Positions 36,660 to 48,902 of a stretch of DNA of 64,000 nucleotides are shown in pieces; within the stretch, counting starts at the first letter, position 1; every line of letters starts with the position of its first letter. A model generated the notes under the pieces. It worked only from the letters and a program-made list of their open reading frames with translations, ran no database searches and was not told where the DNA came from. This stretch comes from Phalacrocorax aristotelis (taxonomy: Eukaryota > Chordata > Aves > Suliformes > Phalacrocoracidae): the NCBI RefSeq assembly GCF_949628215.1, contig NC_134279.1:50580266-50644265 (forward strand), read 5' to 3'. The position numbers and the translations under genes were made by a program.

Positions 36660-37245
36660 CTGAGCGGTCTCAGAGGGACTGAGGGGACAAATTCTAGCCG
36701 GGAGCTTAGAGTCCTGCTGTTGCCCCATGGATGCAGAACCCTTTGTGGGAGTGCTGCTGCTCAGGGCTCAAGTGGAGCCCCTTCCCCAGAGCCAAGGGGG
36801 ATCTGGGGGAGCCAGGCAGCAGCCTGTGTGGATGGATCCCTTCCAGATCACCTGGATAAGACCAATAACTCTGCCCTGGCAGCCTTTCAAGCAACACGTG
36901 CCCAGCTCCCCTTTCCCTCTGGTCCTTCCCCCACCAGGTTCCAGTAGAATTTCAGCCCTCACAAGGTTGCAGGCAGCCTGTCGGCAGCCATGTCAAGCAG
37001 TACGGGGAGCTCAGGCTTTCCAGAGAGAACCAGCTGTACCCTGCTGCCTAACAGTGTGGCATAAATCAAGCTATTTTCTCCAAACAGCTCTACAAAACTG
37101 TCGTGGTGTTGTTCTTGTCATTTGTCTGCTGCAGATGTGCAGTGCCGTGTTTAGCTTTGCAAAATTACTCCCTGTTGGATTCAGAGGCTTCTGTGTTCTG
37201 GGACCAAAAGACAAAAAATGTAAAAAGAATAAAATATAAAAATGA
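36660..37245. other. GC-rich block of unknown origin with an A-rich right edge
   Basis: A sharply bounded stretch, clearly more GC-rich than the flanking intron but poor in CpG. It contains a + strand open frame of 170 codons (36727-37239), with no family resemblance. Its right part holds GTGTGGCATAAATCAAGC then a CTATTTTCTCC segment, reminiscent of an LTR R/U5 boundary, and it ends in an A-rich tract (37203-37245). I could not find TG/CA ends with a matching target duplication. It may be a decayed LTR or another retroposed sequence; this is a guess from composition. Confidence 0.3.
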
Positions 37246-38724
37246 ACTCTCATAGTGGGACTGATCTCACTGTGTCAAACAGCTTTCTTTGTAGGGAACG
37301 TAACGTTTTTTTTAAAAACAGAAAAACTATGTGGGTTTTTTTTCCCTGAGACTACAGCATCTGGTACAATGGCTGTGAATTGCCTGGCTGCTCCAGATGC
37401 CAGCTGTGTAACACTGCAGGTGAAATACTGGTGAAATCATTAAGTTTGGTAAGATTTAAATTACTATTCAGCAATACTTACTGAAAACCCTCAACAGCCA
37501 GTGCGCCTTTAAGACTTCTCATCATTGAGTTGGAGCTACCAAAATATTATTTCCTGTAACCAGTTCATTGCAATTATATTAGATTTTGTTCACTACATAT
37601 AATCAGTAGCCTTGACTATTAAAAAAAAAAAAAAGCATAGGAACAACTGTGCTTTAATTGTCAACAGCTTCAGAATTAAATTCTGCTGTGCTGTTGCTGC
37701 GTGAAAGTGTTGTCCCAACTCAGTGGTAGAATTTCTTGTAAAGTAAGTGGAAACTGTTCTTGGCTGGCCATAGTCTTTTTCTGAATGAATGACCACTTCT
37801 GCATAGCAAGCATCTTTGAGTCTGCAAAAACTGTGAGCTGATTGAACTTCTGAGCTGGTTAATGTGAGAAATCCTGAGCATCCTCATTAGTTCTTCAATT
37901 TGTACTGCATAAAGCTATCATGGCAAAGATGCTGCTTTTTCAGATAAATGAATCGGGTTATAGATTTGTTACACAATAATCCACTGGAGCAAAATAATAC
38001 TGCTGTACTTCCTGTATCTTGCTTCACTACAGGTTATGTTGGGAGTACTCCAGATGCCCTGTAAACTAGTTCATATTATATGTCTCTGTTAAATATAGCC
38101 AGTTGCTGACCAACTTCAGTTTTAGGTGAAGATCTGAAAGGACGTGCAGTGCACGGGAGCAGATGAGTCTTTCTGTGGCCTTAACTGTCCGATTCTGATG
38201 ACACAGCCACTGTACTAGCTAGAATACTAATAATGTCAGCTATGTGTTGTGTGCTGTGGGCACAGATGCTTCATAAAATAGTTCAGGAACATGAAAAGTT
38301 TCAAGTCAGCACATAGCCTTCTGTAGTCTCAGTGTATGCTGTCTAGCACAATGTGGTGTATTTGCTTGGCATTAAAACTTGATTGTAAAGGCAAATATTT
38401 AATGCAGGAGTTATTTCAGTGGTAATGGTTAAAACCATCTCTGCTCTGACTTGCCAAACGAATGACTAAGTTGTGGCTCATTGTTAGGAAAAGAGAGCTT
38501 TTTTTTTTTCCTCCAGAGTTATGACTGGCATTTTAGCCACCACCTTTGTGGCACAGTGCTCCTCTTGCAGAGTGTTTCTGCTGGTTTTTGTACTTGCTGT
38601 TTTGTGAAAGCCTTGTACTTGTCAGTCAAGAGGAGATTAGCAGCAGACAAAAAGTCTTTGCTTAATTAAATATTGTAGACCTAATACTCAGGAGATATTT
38701 AAAAACAAAATTTAAAAAATCCAA

Positions 38725-38790
38725 ACAAAACCACCCCCAAACGAAACACAAAACCACCAACCACAACAACCCTCCTTCCCCCCCCCCCTT
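38725..38790. repeat. C/A-rich simple tract ending in a C run
   Basis: CCACCCCCAAACG-like sequence leading into a run of ten C residues near 38778. The minus strand is G-rich. Simple-sequence intronic DNA. Confidence 0.55.
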
Positions 38791-41700
38791 ATCTTGTGAA
38801 TCCAAGGTGTAATGGCCATTCTGCATGGCTTCCCTGTGTACCTGCTTCTGTACTAGATTTGACTTCAGCTAGGATGAGAAGCAAGTGAGGAACATGGGGC
38901 AAGCTAAGAGGACTGACAGCTCTGTAAAAGAGGAGGAACATGTAATGGAGTGTAGAAAGATTGCTGAGAGTACTGACCAGTTAGTTTAGAATGAGTCATC
39001 CCAACTTCTACTTCAAATTTTGAAGTTTGTTCAAAGGAAGGTGGGAAGCAAGGGTGCTGATGGCTAAAATGTCACTGAAAATGAGACATGATGATAAAGA
39101 ATGTATGATGAGAGACTTCAAGAAGGCTGCTAGATATCTGAAGATTATATTGAAATTCGAGGACATTCTTGAGCACAAACCTTATTTGCTCAACTTTAAA
39201 GTTTCACTTATTTGCTGTATGCAAGTGTCTGGGCAGATCTAGCATGAGTTCACAAAGCATTTTTGTTCTTTGTAATCTATTACCACCTTTCTTCCTACAC
39301 AGATAATATTTCAGTCTTAGAGGGAAAATTCCTGTGAATAATCTTGGCTCACTGTTTTGCAATTTCAAGATATGAAAACGTATAAATGTACCCTTTAAGT
39401 GGTAGCAATGGAGCAAATCACTTTAGCGGACTTCCAGGAAACAGAAGGTGATCAATATTTGTAACCCCTGTCTAGTCAAAGGACTTGAACACTGATTGGG
39501 ATTGTTGAACACAGAGCTCTGGCAATCTCAGCCTTGTTTGTGCTTAGCTATTCAATCCAGGCTTTCAAAAAGAAGGACTTAAACCTTGACCTTTCAAGGA
39601 AGTGCTGTTGTTTTTTTTTTCTTTTTTAAGTTCCAGCTTCTTACTTTCGTTTTCACCTGAAAGCTTATCCTGCCTTGTACAAGAACATATGCTTCTGCTA
39701 AACAATGTATTTTCAATAAAATAGAAAAAAAAACTCAAAAAACCCCAAAGCATCTTTGTGAAAAGTTGGCAATTTAACCAGAGCGTAATAACTTACTGTA
39801 ATTCTTATGAGTTCCTGAAGAGTAGCAGACTGAATATTTATCTTATGGAAAACCATGCACAACCTTTGTTTATGATGGCAGTGGGTAAACAAATAACTAA
39901 GTATATAACTGGCCACGTGTGCAGTTGTGTACGGCACCATACTTTGAAAACCCTGTGAGTAGTCTGTACCACTTTTAGCAACGAATGCTATCTTAATAAA
40001 GCTACAAATGAGAGACTGGTTAACTTGTGAGAGTGTGCTGGTATATCCAAGCGAGAGGTTTGTTGGTATTATCGTCTGTGCATTCAAATAGGTAGCTTTG
40101 ATTTTGCTTGATCATGTACTTATCTCAGATAATAAAGTACGCTTGTTTACTTGCGTGGTCTTAATAGCTAGCACTTGTCACTGGCATGTGTGTGCGTATC
40201 TGTTATTTCCATGTCAGTTGCTGTAAAACAGAGTGGAGGAAAGGCATGTGCATTTGCAGAACTTCCTGTTCTAGGGAGTTGCACCTCCAAATCCCCCAAA
40301 TAGTAGATGCCATTTCCAGACACTCTTTTCAAGTATCTTGGTTATCTAAGTAAAAGATGGACTTAATTTACTTTTAAGAAAAGTCACTGGACCAGTCTCC
40401 CACTTCTGAATACAGAGTTCTCCCAGAACTTACCTTACAATAAAAAATCAGAAGTTGGCAATTATTAAAGGAAGAAAAATTGTGTTATCAAGACACTGTA
40501 TAAATACATTGAAACACCAGAGTGTATTATGTGCTTACAAATAGTCTGAGCTTGAAGATGGAGACAACAGCCTAACATCCTTGAAGACAGGCCAACAAGG
40601 ATGGCCAGTTTATGAACAACTAGATATCTTTTCCTCTAGTATACATATTATATATCCATCCTTTCATCTTAGGAAAGCAATGACTATGGGCAAGGAAAAG
40701 AAGGGTCTGAAAGCAGTTGAAGCTTTCCATTGAACCAGTGCTCTGAGGACTGAATCACTGAGACCATGAGTTTGGGGAAAGCGCTAGCGTTGCTGTCAGA
40801 GACAGCCACTTAGTCACTAGTAAGCGCAGGCTGCTGGGGTAGCTGTACCTGTTAGCATCAGCAGTCATATGCTGGTAGTCTGGTACTATGTCGTGGTTTG
40901 AACGTCTTACAGGAAGTCAGCACCTCTCACACAACTTCAGAATGTCTGACTTCTGCAGCTGTATGCTTAATTACCTTTCCACTTCTTCCATACCTTAATG
41001 CCAAGATTTAACTGCTTAAGATTCATGTTCCTTGGTTACTATGGCTTGTGTGCTACGCTGGTGCTTCAGTCTTGGAGCAGGATGGCAAACAGCTAAATAG
41101 GAGGTGAAACCTGATGGTTCGTGCCTGTGAAAGTGGTGCTACTGCTTCAGTCAAATATGCATGCGTGATTGCTTGCAGACATAACTTGAACATTATTTCT
41201 GCTTACCATAGCAAGTGTATCACATTGATTTTGATTTTTAAAATGGCTTTGAGTAAAGCGTACAGATGGCACTTAGCTACCCTGTGGGGCTTTTTTGTTA
41301 TAAAGTACAGCACCTTCACAGTGCCAGCAACAGTGATACTGTGTGTTCTTAAGCAAGCAATGCCCATTAGCATATGAGCACTTCACATAATTCACTTCTA
41401 GCAGTAAGATGTACTTGTGATGTTATAAATGTTTGGGTGAAGTTGTTTTAGGAGCCTCAGTGACATTACTGAGGTTGCACAGGGAGCTCTGAAATCACGA
41501 TTCTGTGCAAATGCGGTGTTACCTGAAACTGCGTTTTCCCAGTGCTTTCTGCTGGAACACATGCGCACAACTTAAGACAGCATGTTGGGAGGGATGCCTG
41601 GTTGCTGCAGACGCCCTCTGGATGCTGCCTTCTCTGCCTTCGGGTGTATATGCTGAAAAAGTCAGACTTGTGTGGTTGTGTTGTGTTCCAGAACACGGTC

Positions 41701-44227
41701 AGGTAAACCAGTTGTAGTGTAATGTTTTGACATATGAAAGCCTTAAATGGTTTCTGACAGCAGTGACCGTAGTAATCACGACTGTGTAACGTGGTTTTCT
41801 GCTGAAATACAGATGCTGGTGGTGCATTTTGTCTGATATCAAAGCATGTTATCAGAGCACTTCTGCCTTGCTGTGTGTCTGGGCCCACCCTGTCAGTTTT
41901 ATCCCCCCCACTGCCCCCTTTGTACAGGCTGCGCAAACATAGCTGCTAGGTTTGAGTAGATGCTGCATGATGGTGTGGGTGAAAGAACAGAGTTCCAGAT
42001 GGAATACCAGGAAAACTGTAGATTATTACTGCCCGCATTGTGGCACTAACACAAACTGACTGCATCCTTGTAGTATTTTGTAAACTTGTAGCTTGAATTA
42101 TCTATTGTAATTGATATGGCTTTGGTTCCTGTTTACCCAGGGCCAAAAGAGTTGCTGTTCCTCTGCCCTTTTTCAGCATACCTGCAGGTGCCTCTTCTAG
42201 GTTACTAGAAGCAACAAGATCTTGCTCTGAGAGCTGTTCTACTTGTTGTAGTGCATTTCTCCTGGATAGGGGGCTGCTGGCAGCTGATCTCTTCTTTTAG
42301 AAGAATCTGCTTGCCAAGGTCCTTTCCCTGTTTTTCACAATGATAATCTCTTATATCTGTTGAGAAAGGGGAAAGCTTAGAGCTCTCATAACTGAGACTT
42401 TTTGCAGTGTGTAAGCACTTGAAATATACAACTGAAATTTGGCAAGTTGAGCTTTACTGAAGGCACAAAATAGCTGAACTGTCTTCCACTGCACTGTAGG
42501 GTGTTGCGGAGGCCAGGCGTGCGTAATGCTCATTGATGTAGGATAAACTCAGTGGAGTTTAGTAGTATTTAGTTTAGAGAATTCCACAAGTTATTACTTG
42601 CCAGGAACAGTATATTCTTGGGAAGGAATGTTCTCGGGAGGGGCGACTATTGTGTCTGTGCTTCTGCTATTGACCACTCCTATGGAGAAGGTGCTGGCTG
42701 AGCTTAATCTTTCATTCAGCCTCCTATGGCAGGTCTGAAATCTAAAGGATATCTCATCACCAGGAAGTGTTCTTATAAGCCTGATGAATTTATTAGTACC
42801 TGCAGAATTACAGAGTGTCAACTTTTTGAGGACTAGTGTTCATCTAATGTTACAGACTTTTATACACTATAGTTAATCCTTAGGAATACCTCCCTTTATA
42901 CAGGACACTTTTAGGACTCTTAAGTCTCCTTGTGAAGCTGTATTTCAAGCTGGTCTAGTTACTCATGAAAGTATTGATTACTAAAGTGATTATTTGCTTT
43001 AACATAGTTGCATCAGTTGTTTATTTCTGTGTATTCTCTGGTTATGTGAAAGTCTGGAGCACTGAGTGAGCAGAGTTCTATACGTACATGTGTACATTTG
43101 TATATGCAACTTTAATGTGCTACTTCATTTCTCTACTTGTCCCAAAACTACTTTTATTTTTCTTGGAGCTTCTTCAGCATCGATTGGATCAAGGTTTACT
43201 TAACTGCCTGTGTTGTTTTGAAATTTTGGCGTTATTAGCTATGCGTGCTGTAAGCTAATGTGTCACTTTAATTTCTTGGGATCTCAGTCTTGCTAAGCCT
43301 TGGCATATTGAAGTTCCCTGTTTTCTGTAGTGAGAAAACTCTTGGAAGAGGTAAGACTACTGGTTGGATCTGAGCTAATGCTGAATCAAAATGGAATCTT
43401 AGGTTTTTGCTGCATGACCAGGTGAGCAAGCTATGTTATGGGCCAGCCTCCAGGCAAGTAGAAACTAGTTTTAAAGTGTCAAAACAAAAGTGAAAGCAAA
43501 GTTTGCAAATATTTTTCAGTAGTTGATTCTGTGATTGACTTAAATCAATGGCAAATTATTCAGGACAGGTTCTTGCCATGCCTCCAGGGATTACTTTTTT
43601 TGGAGTAACTCTTGAACCTGCCTTGTGTTTCCTAATGGAAGATGAAAATGAGGGTACTAAAATTGTTCATGCACCTATAGGGATTGAGTAATAGTGGGTA
43701 GGTAAAGGATCTAGACTAGCCTTAAGGAACCAAGAGATTTTAAGCTAGTCAGGCTTTTCATCTTGGGGAAGGAAGAGTGAGGGAGAGGCAGAGAAGGGTG
43801 CTGTCTGATCTTGGTAGCTTGTTGTTTCCTTGTTCCGTGGTCGTCTTCCCCTCAGTTCTCTCAGTCTGAGACAGAGGTTTAAAGTCCCATGTAAAGACAA
43901 GACTGTGGGACAGAAGCCTCTCTATGTTTAATCCATAGTGAGCATGTAAATTCCTGCAGTTCTAGAACAGTCTTAATGTGAGTGCTGCTTTTGTACTCAA
44001 AACTGTTTATGGGCCCTACAGCCTGTCTGGAAAGCTTTATGCTTTTCATTGGTATGAAAAAGGTTTTATTTTGAATGTAGTCATTCAAGCTATGTTTCCA
44101 GCTGAAGAAAATAAGGTTTAAAGAAAAATGTCAGCTTTTTGAATGATGTGTTCTTGCTTTTAGTGATATACCTTTCACTACTTAGTATGCTGGCTTTGTT
44201 TTACACTTTGGAAAGATTTGTTGATAA

Positions 44228-44330
44228 GTGTTGTTGGTTTGGGGGGGTTGTTTTGGTTTGGTGTTTTGGGGTTTTTGGGGGGGTCTTGGGGTGGGTGTTT
44301 TGTTGGTTTTAGTTTGTTTCTTTTGTTTCT
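44228..44330 (+). repeat. G/T-rich tract with quadruplex-forming G runs
   Basis: About 100 bases almost free of A and C on the + (coding) strand, with G runs of seven, four, seven, four and three spaced by T-rich loops. On the nascent transcript this could fold as an intramolecular G-quadruplex. It lies in intron 1, about 2.4 kb before exon 2. Confidence 0.7.
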
Positions 44331-44399
44331 CTCTGCTGTAGTTTCCAAAGTGGTTTATATGGTTTCTGTGAGGATATAAATTTCTTTGTTTGAGAACAA

Positions 44400-45345
44400 A
44401 TCAAGAGTTGCGTCTTTTGTCATGGCAAACTTTCTTCCCAAAGCAGTCATTGATTCCTGTACAAAAATAAGATCAGGGAATTACTCTTCAGTGTGCCTAA
44501 TCAACATCAAGAGAGTTGAAATCTCCCATTACTATTATGGTTTTTGATCTTGTAGCCTCTTTGACCTGTCTCAGTGTATTGCAACCAGTATTGTCACCTT
44601 AGTTGAGGCTGGTTGATAATGCAAATCAAATTTTCTGTTTTTCTGTTAGTTCTGGATTTTCAGTCTGTAGGGACTCTGCTACTCATTGTGGTTAACTTAT
44701 ATTATGTTCTGAAACTATTTGACCATAATTCTCGTATTAGCATGCATTATTCTGTCCATCCTATATACTTAATCTGATGTTCATGTCCTGCTGCTTTCTT
44801 CCCACCAGACTTCAAATATGTCATTGTATCCTCATGTGAGGACACCACACTCTGATGTCTGCATTTTTGTTAAACTCCACTGACCTGTTTGCTCATCATT
44901 TTTGATGGCAAGTCGTCTCCTCCTCCTTCCTGTTCTTTGACTGGAGAGTGAAATCTGTCACTCCAGACGTGTGAAGGTGTTCAACGCCTGTCCAGTTTCA
45001 CGGTTCTTCAGTTGGGAAGCTGACCTTTGTCAACGAATGCATCTTCAGCCTGATTCCTTTGTTGGATCCAGTGAACTCTGTCCCTCCCGTTTAGACTTCA
45101 TTGCTCTGAAAGTGACCCTCCTTCCTGCCAGATCCCATACCCCACTGCAACCATATTTTATAAATCTGAAGTTCTTCCTACCTCTGGATTCATTTCTGGT
45201 ACTAGGAGCCTTTCATATGGAGTCGTGCTGAGGAGGTCATCCAGCTGCTTTGGACATTTTAGAGCTTCTCTCTCGTTCCTGTTCTTGTGGTTTTGGTACC
45301 TGAGTGCAGTCTTGGGGCTTGCTAGGAATTTGTCCTTGTACATTG
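44400..45345 (-). mobile_element. Ancient LINE remnant with endonuclease word
   Basis: On the minus strand, 44545-44515 reads IIVMGDFN, the conserved end of the apurinic-type endonuclease domain of CR1/L3/L2-like LINEs, preceded by an E-A-T-R-S-K-like stretch as in those elements. No continuous frame survives. The rest of the interval resembles, from memory, an old CR1/L3-like sequence found in turtles and crocodilians (a TCTGTCC...ATATACTT segment near 44753 and a CTGAAGTTCT segment near 45166), so the outer limits are tentative. Much older than the CR1 copies in this window. Confidence 0.4.
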
Positions 45346-45382
45346 CAGGGGCTCTTTAAGTTTTTGGTATTTTGTGGTGTGT

Positions 45383-45425
45383 TTCCCACCCCCCACCCCC
45401 TGCCATATTTCCTCCCCCACCTCCT
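45383..45425. repeat. C-run cluster
   Basis: Runs of six, five and five C with short spacers (CCACCCCCCACCCCC type). G-rich on the minus strand. Simple sequence. Confidence 0.5.
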
Positions 45426-46674
45426 TTCTGCTTATGTAGGGTTTTGGCTGAGAACTTGTGGCTCTGCTCTGCCAAAGAGGACGCTGGAATTGTTTCCCCA
45501 CTTGGCTAATCTTGTGTCATCTTTATAAAAGACAGAGTCTGTTTCTGTATAGGGAATTTGTTCTCCAGTGACTCTGAAGGGGTCCCATGTGCTACCTGTT
45601 GGCTACTGCGGCAGCACTGGGATAGTGTATTGGTGTAGCACCAGAGCTGATAACGGACCTCCCCGTCTTCCCTTTATTTCAGCTCAGATGTCTTAAGACA
45701 AGTCTTTGAAGGCCTTGAGCAGCTGCTGATGAGCATTGCTTCCTCAAAAGGCAGGAAAAAGGCCTTCAGTGCAGAGAGAAACTGCTGTCTGGGTTGTTAA
45801 CTGCTCTTTGCTTCGTACATCAAGGAATGAGCATTGAAGTTTTTTTCACTGGGGTTCTTAGTGCTGCTCCTAGGTTGCTTCTCTGGTGTCTGTTCTAGAC
45901 TTGAGCATATACAGTAGCATTTAATTATTATTACAATTTAGATCCCTTGTCATTTCCTGTCTTCATGCAAACTTTTACGTAAGAACGTACACGACCAGAC
46001 ATGGTCAGACTGAAGACCCACCTAATGTTGTGTCCCATCTCCAGCAGTAACCAGGGCTAAATGCTCAGTGAAGAGTATAAGAATCACTACATGTTCACCC
46101 TATTTTTTTCTTGAGCTCTCCTAGCTGCTTGCAGCTTGTCACTGAAAGGTTCTTGAGTTAGTTTGGTATTGAGTTTTGGACAGATTTTTCTTACATGGCT
46201 CTTACCCGCTTGTGCAAGCTTTTGGCCTTCAAACAACAGGCAGTAAGAAGCTTCATAGCTTGACTACACACTGCATGAGGAACCATGACCTTTTGAGTAC
46301 CTGCTATTGGAAGAGAGTAAAATGATGGTTCATTCTATCATGTAGTCCCTCATATACCTTTTTTCTACGGAAGAGCCAAAACTTTTGGGTTGTTCCTTAT
46401 GTGGAAGCCAAGCAAGCCAAATATCTGAGAATGCAACCCTAAAGTCACATTTGATTAAAACTGACCAAAGGGTTCAAAAGTTACTTAGCAGTCAGGAAAG
46501 TAGAAATGGCTTGTGAAAGTAAACATGCACGAATGATGTCATTGCAAAAGCCTGATTTCCATAAGGAGGTTGGTCAAAATGGCTGCACTTGATTCAAAGA
46601 CTAATAGCTTAAGAATGCATACTGTCTTAAAGTCCTGGTTTGGCTAATTGTTTTTCATTTCTTTTTAATTGCAG

Positions 46675-46853
46675 AACTTTTGAATCCTCTTGGGAAACAT
46701 GAAAATAAAGAACTAGTTTTTAAATATCTTTCAGGACAGTTGACACATTCCAGGGAAAAGCTAGATTTTTTCCTGTAAAGTTCAAAAGAATCTGCATTCT
46801 CTGGGATTTTAAATAAATATAAAATGAAAATAGTTTGAAATTTAGCCTTCAAA
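46675..46853 (+). other. MTUS1 exon 2, 5' untranslated part
   Basis: Begins after the acceptor tract (TTTTCATTTC then TTTTTAATTGCAG). A TGA in frame with the start lies at 46836-46838, and no acceptor is seen between it and the ATG, so translation cannot begin farther upstream in this exon. One out-of-frame ATG (46823) precedes the start. Confidence 0.8.
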
Positions 46854-48902
46854 ATGAATGTTGATAAGTCAGATGACAAAGCAAAGAATGGCTTGAAATC
46901 TTCCTTACTTATAAGGGATGAAAATGGAAATAACTACGCACGTGACAGAGCTACACCTTCCTCAGAGAATTGTGCCACGAAGATACATGGTAATTCAGCT
47001 GACCAAAATATAGTGACTAACCATGAAGATGATACCATTCTTGAAAATAAGAGTAACTTCAGAAGTATTCTTTTGCAGCAGCAGTGTATGGAAGCACTTC
47101 ATCTGCAGGAGACACCTGGTAAATACAACTGCACAGGAGCTCTATTGGGTGATGCAGATGCTGCATGCAGGTCTTCTGTGACTGAACACACTTCTGTGTA
47201 TCCTTTGAACTGTGACTCAAAAGAAGCAACAAACCTACTGAAAGGTAATGTTGCTATGGAAAAAATGCAAAATCAGAGTATCAAACAACTGGTGCCTTAC
47301 AGTCAGACTGACTCTAAGTGTGTATTACCTCTTCCTGCTTCAGAGCAGAACACTCTGTCCCTGATAGAGGACAGGGCATGCTGCCACCTGAGAACATTGG
47401 ATGTTACTAACGTTATAGGTGAAACCCTGGGAACTGATCAAAATCATGGCACGCATCTGAGGGAAACGCTAATCTCTTCTGAAGTATGTATGAGAGAAAA
47501 ATTTGATGGAACCAGCTTAGAAAGAACACCGACTTTCTCCTCTACGACAGCGGCTTCAGGAAGCCCAGATGCCTGTCCAGAACTTCAAGTGTATTGTCCT
47601 GCCTCTGCAGGTGTCGAACATTATCTAAAAAGCGCTAACAAGACTGTTAAAGAATCACAGGAAACAGAAGCACAGTCTGTAAAACTAGCTGCTGGATGTA
47701 TAGATCCTTATATGAGAGATGGATTATCACCATGCATTAATGTTAATGAAGATGACCAAATGAAATCCTTGCAGGATACCCCAGACCACCGTGAAACTGG
47801 GAATTCCAATGCTGAAACATGCATGGATAGTCCTGTAAATAACGTGCACCTTCTTCCAGTAGATAAAACGGATGGTGAACAAATATCAAAGAAAACCCGT
47901 GAACTCTTAACCAAAGATCAAAGTATCTCTGGAAATGCTGCTCTTCAGGATATGCACAACACCTCTTTCATATCTTGCAGTGTACCAAAATTAAAGAGGA
48001 CTGTTATGCCTGAGCTGAAATGCGAAGCAACTTTTGTGGTCTTCAGTCCTATGGCTGATGAAAGAGATTCTGCTCTAAGTACTTCAACGCCTAAAGAACG
48101 ATCAAAAAATAGAACTTTTTCTGTTTCAGCTTTGGCAGGACTTGGAGACACGTCTCCTAAACTAAGACCAAAGGAGGCGTTTGTAGGAAGACATAATATA
48201 AGGCCTTTGCTTAAAGCTAGTTCAGGTCAAACTGCAGGAAAACCAGTGGGCAGGTCTCCAATTACGTCAACAATAACCAAAGCGAAGAAATCGGAGATTG
48301 TTAGTTTTCCCAAACCTAACTTCAAAAATGTTAAGCCAAAGGTTATGTCTAGGCCTGTGCTGCAGTCAAGAGACAGCGCAGCATTAAAACAGTCTCCCCA
48401 GTCCTCCCAACTGTCAGCCACCTCCTCATCTTCACTGGTTGCTTCCCCAAGGCAACTGTCCCCCTCTATCAAAGTGCTGAAAAAGAAAATAGATCTAGCT
48501 AAAGATACTAAAGTGGAATTGCCTGTGAGTAAGCCCCATAAGCTACATCTTAACAAACACCTCTTCACTAGCCAAGTCGTACATGCCACAACACATCCCA
48601 GAAATGCTTCCCACAAGGCTTCAAAGACACCTGTGTTAAAGCAGAATCCGGAAGACATTGGCAAAGCAAGCTCTACCCATTCAGCATGCTCCTCAGTTTC
48701 TGCTGCGCTTCTGCGCGTAGAGAACTCGCAAGAGATGCTGAACGATAAAATGGAAAATTCAAACCCTTTAATACAGCCTTGTGCTCAAAACATCGATCTG
48801 TCTGGAGGTGAAAAAGAGCGAAATGGCAACATGGGAATTCTGGAAGCAGCCTTGGTAAAAGATGTGGCAAATGAAACGTTTGACCTGCATTCTGTTCCTT
48901 TG
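46854..48902 (+). CDS. MTUS1: Microtubule-associated tumour suppressor 1, large coding exon 2 (residues 1-683)
   Basis: MTUS1 (ATIP3 long form) binds and stabilises microtubules and restrains cell growth; shorter forms interact with the angiotensin AT2 receptor. The N-terminus MNVDKSDDK with a later DENGNNYA matches the start of mammalian MTUS1 (SDDK, DGN-AY), which fixes the ATG; an adenine at -3 favours it. The exon product is low-complexity and Ser/Thr-rich. The best conserved stretch is KSEIVSFPKPNFKNVKPKVM (residues 479-498), followed by a basic Ser/Pro-rich region (about 500-600) with SQVVHATTHPRNASHK (573-588), also conserved in mammals. It ends NETFDLHSVPL at 683 on a complete codon before donor TTG|GTAAGC. 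No catalytic domain is expected; the C-terminal coiled coils lie beyond the window. Reading through the donor adds eight residues, then a stop at 48927. The paralogue MTUS2 is less likely because of the N-terminal match. Confidence 0.95.

Larger units (their letters stand above)
11567..46674 (+). other. MTUS1 intron 1 (about 35.1 kb)
   Basis: Defined on the right by a strong acceptor (a pyrimidine-rich tract of about 20 bases, then TTGCAG at 46669-46674) and on the left by the proposed donor at 11567. Recognisable repeats inside are listed separately. The remaining long stretches (12.0-13.8, 14.0-15.5, 15.7-17.5, 18.9-27.7, 29.7-36.6, 37.3-44.2 and 45.4-46.6 kb) are TG/CA-rich, CpG-poor sequence with T runs. 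Open frames there are short and unrelated to any family I know. I saw no tRNA-like internal promoter pair and no clear processed pseudogene apart from the entries below. If a different first exon is used, the left border moves. Confidence 0.6.

Noticed and set aside
41466..41936. 156-codon minus-strand frame
   Set aside because: Compositionally ordinary, no motif or family resemblance, and no flanking splice pattern.
48227..48664. 145-codon minus-strand frame
   Set aside because: Antisense of MTUS1 exon 2, which is supported by homology and splice sites.
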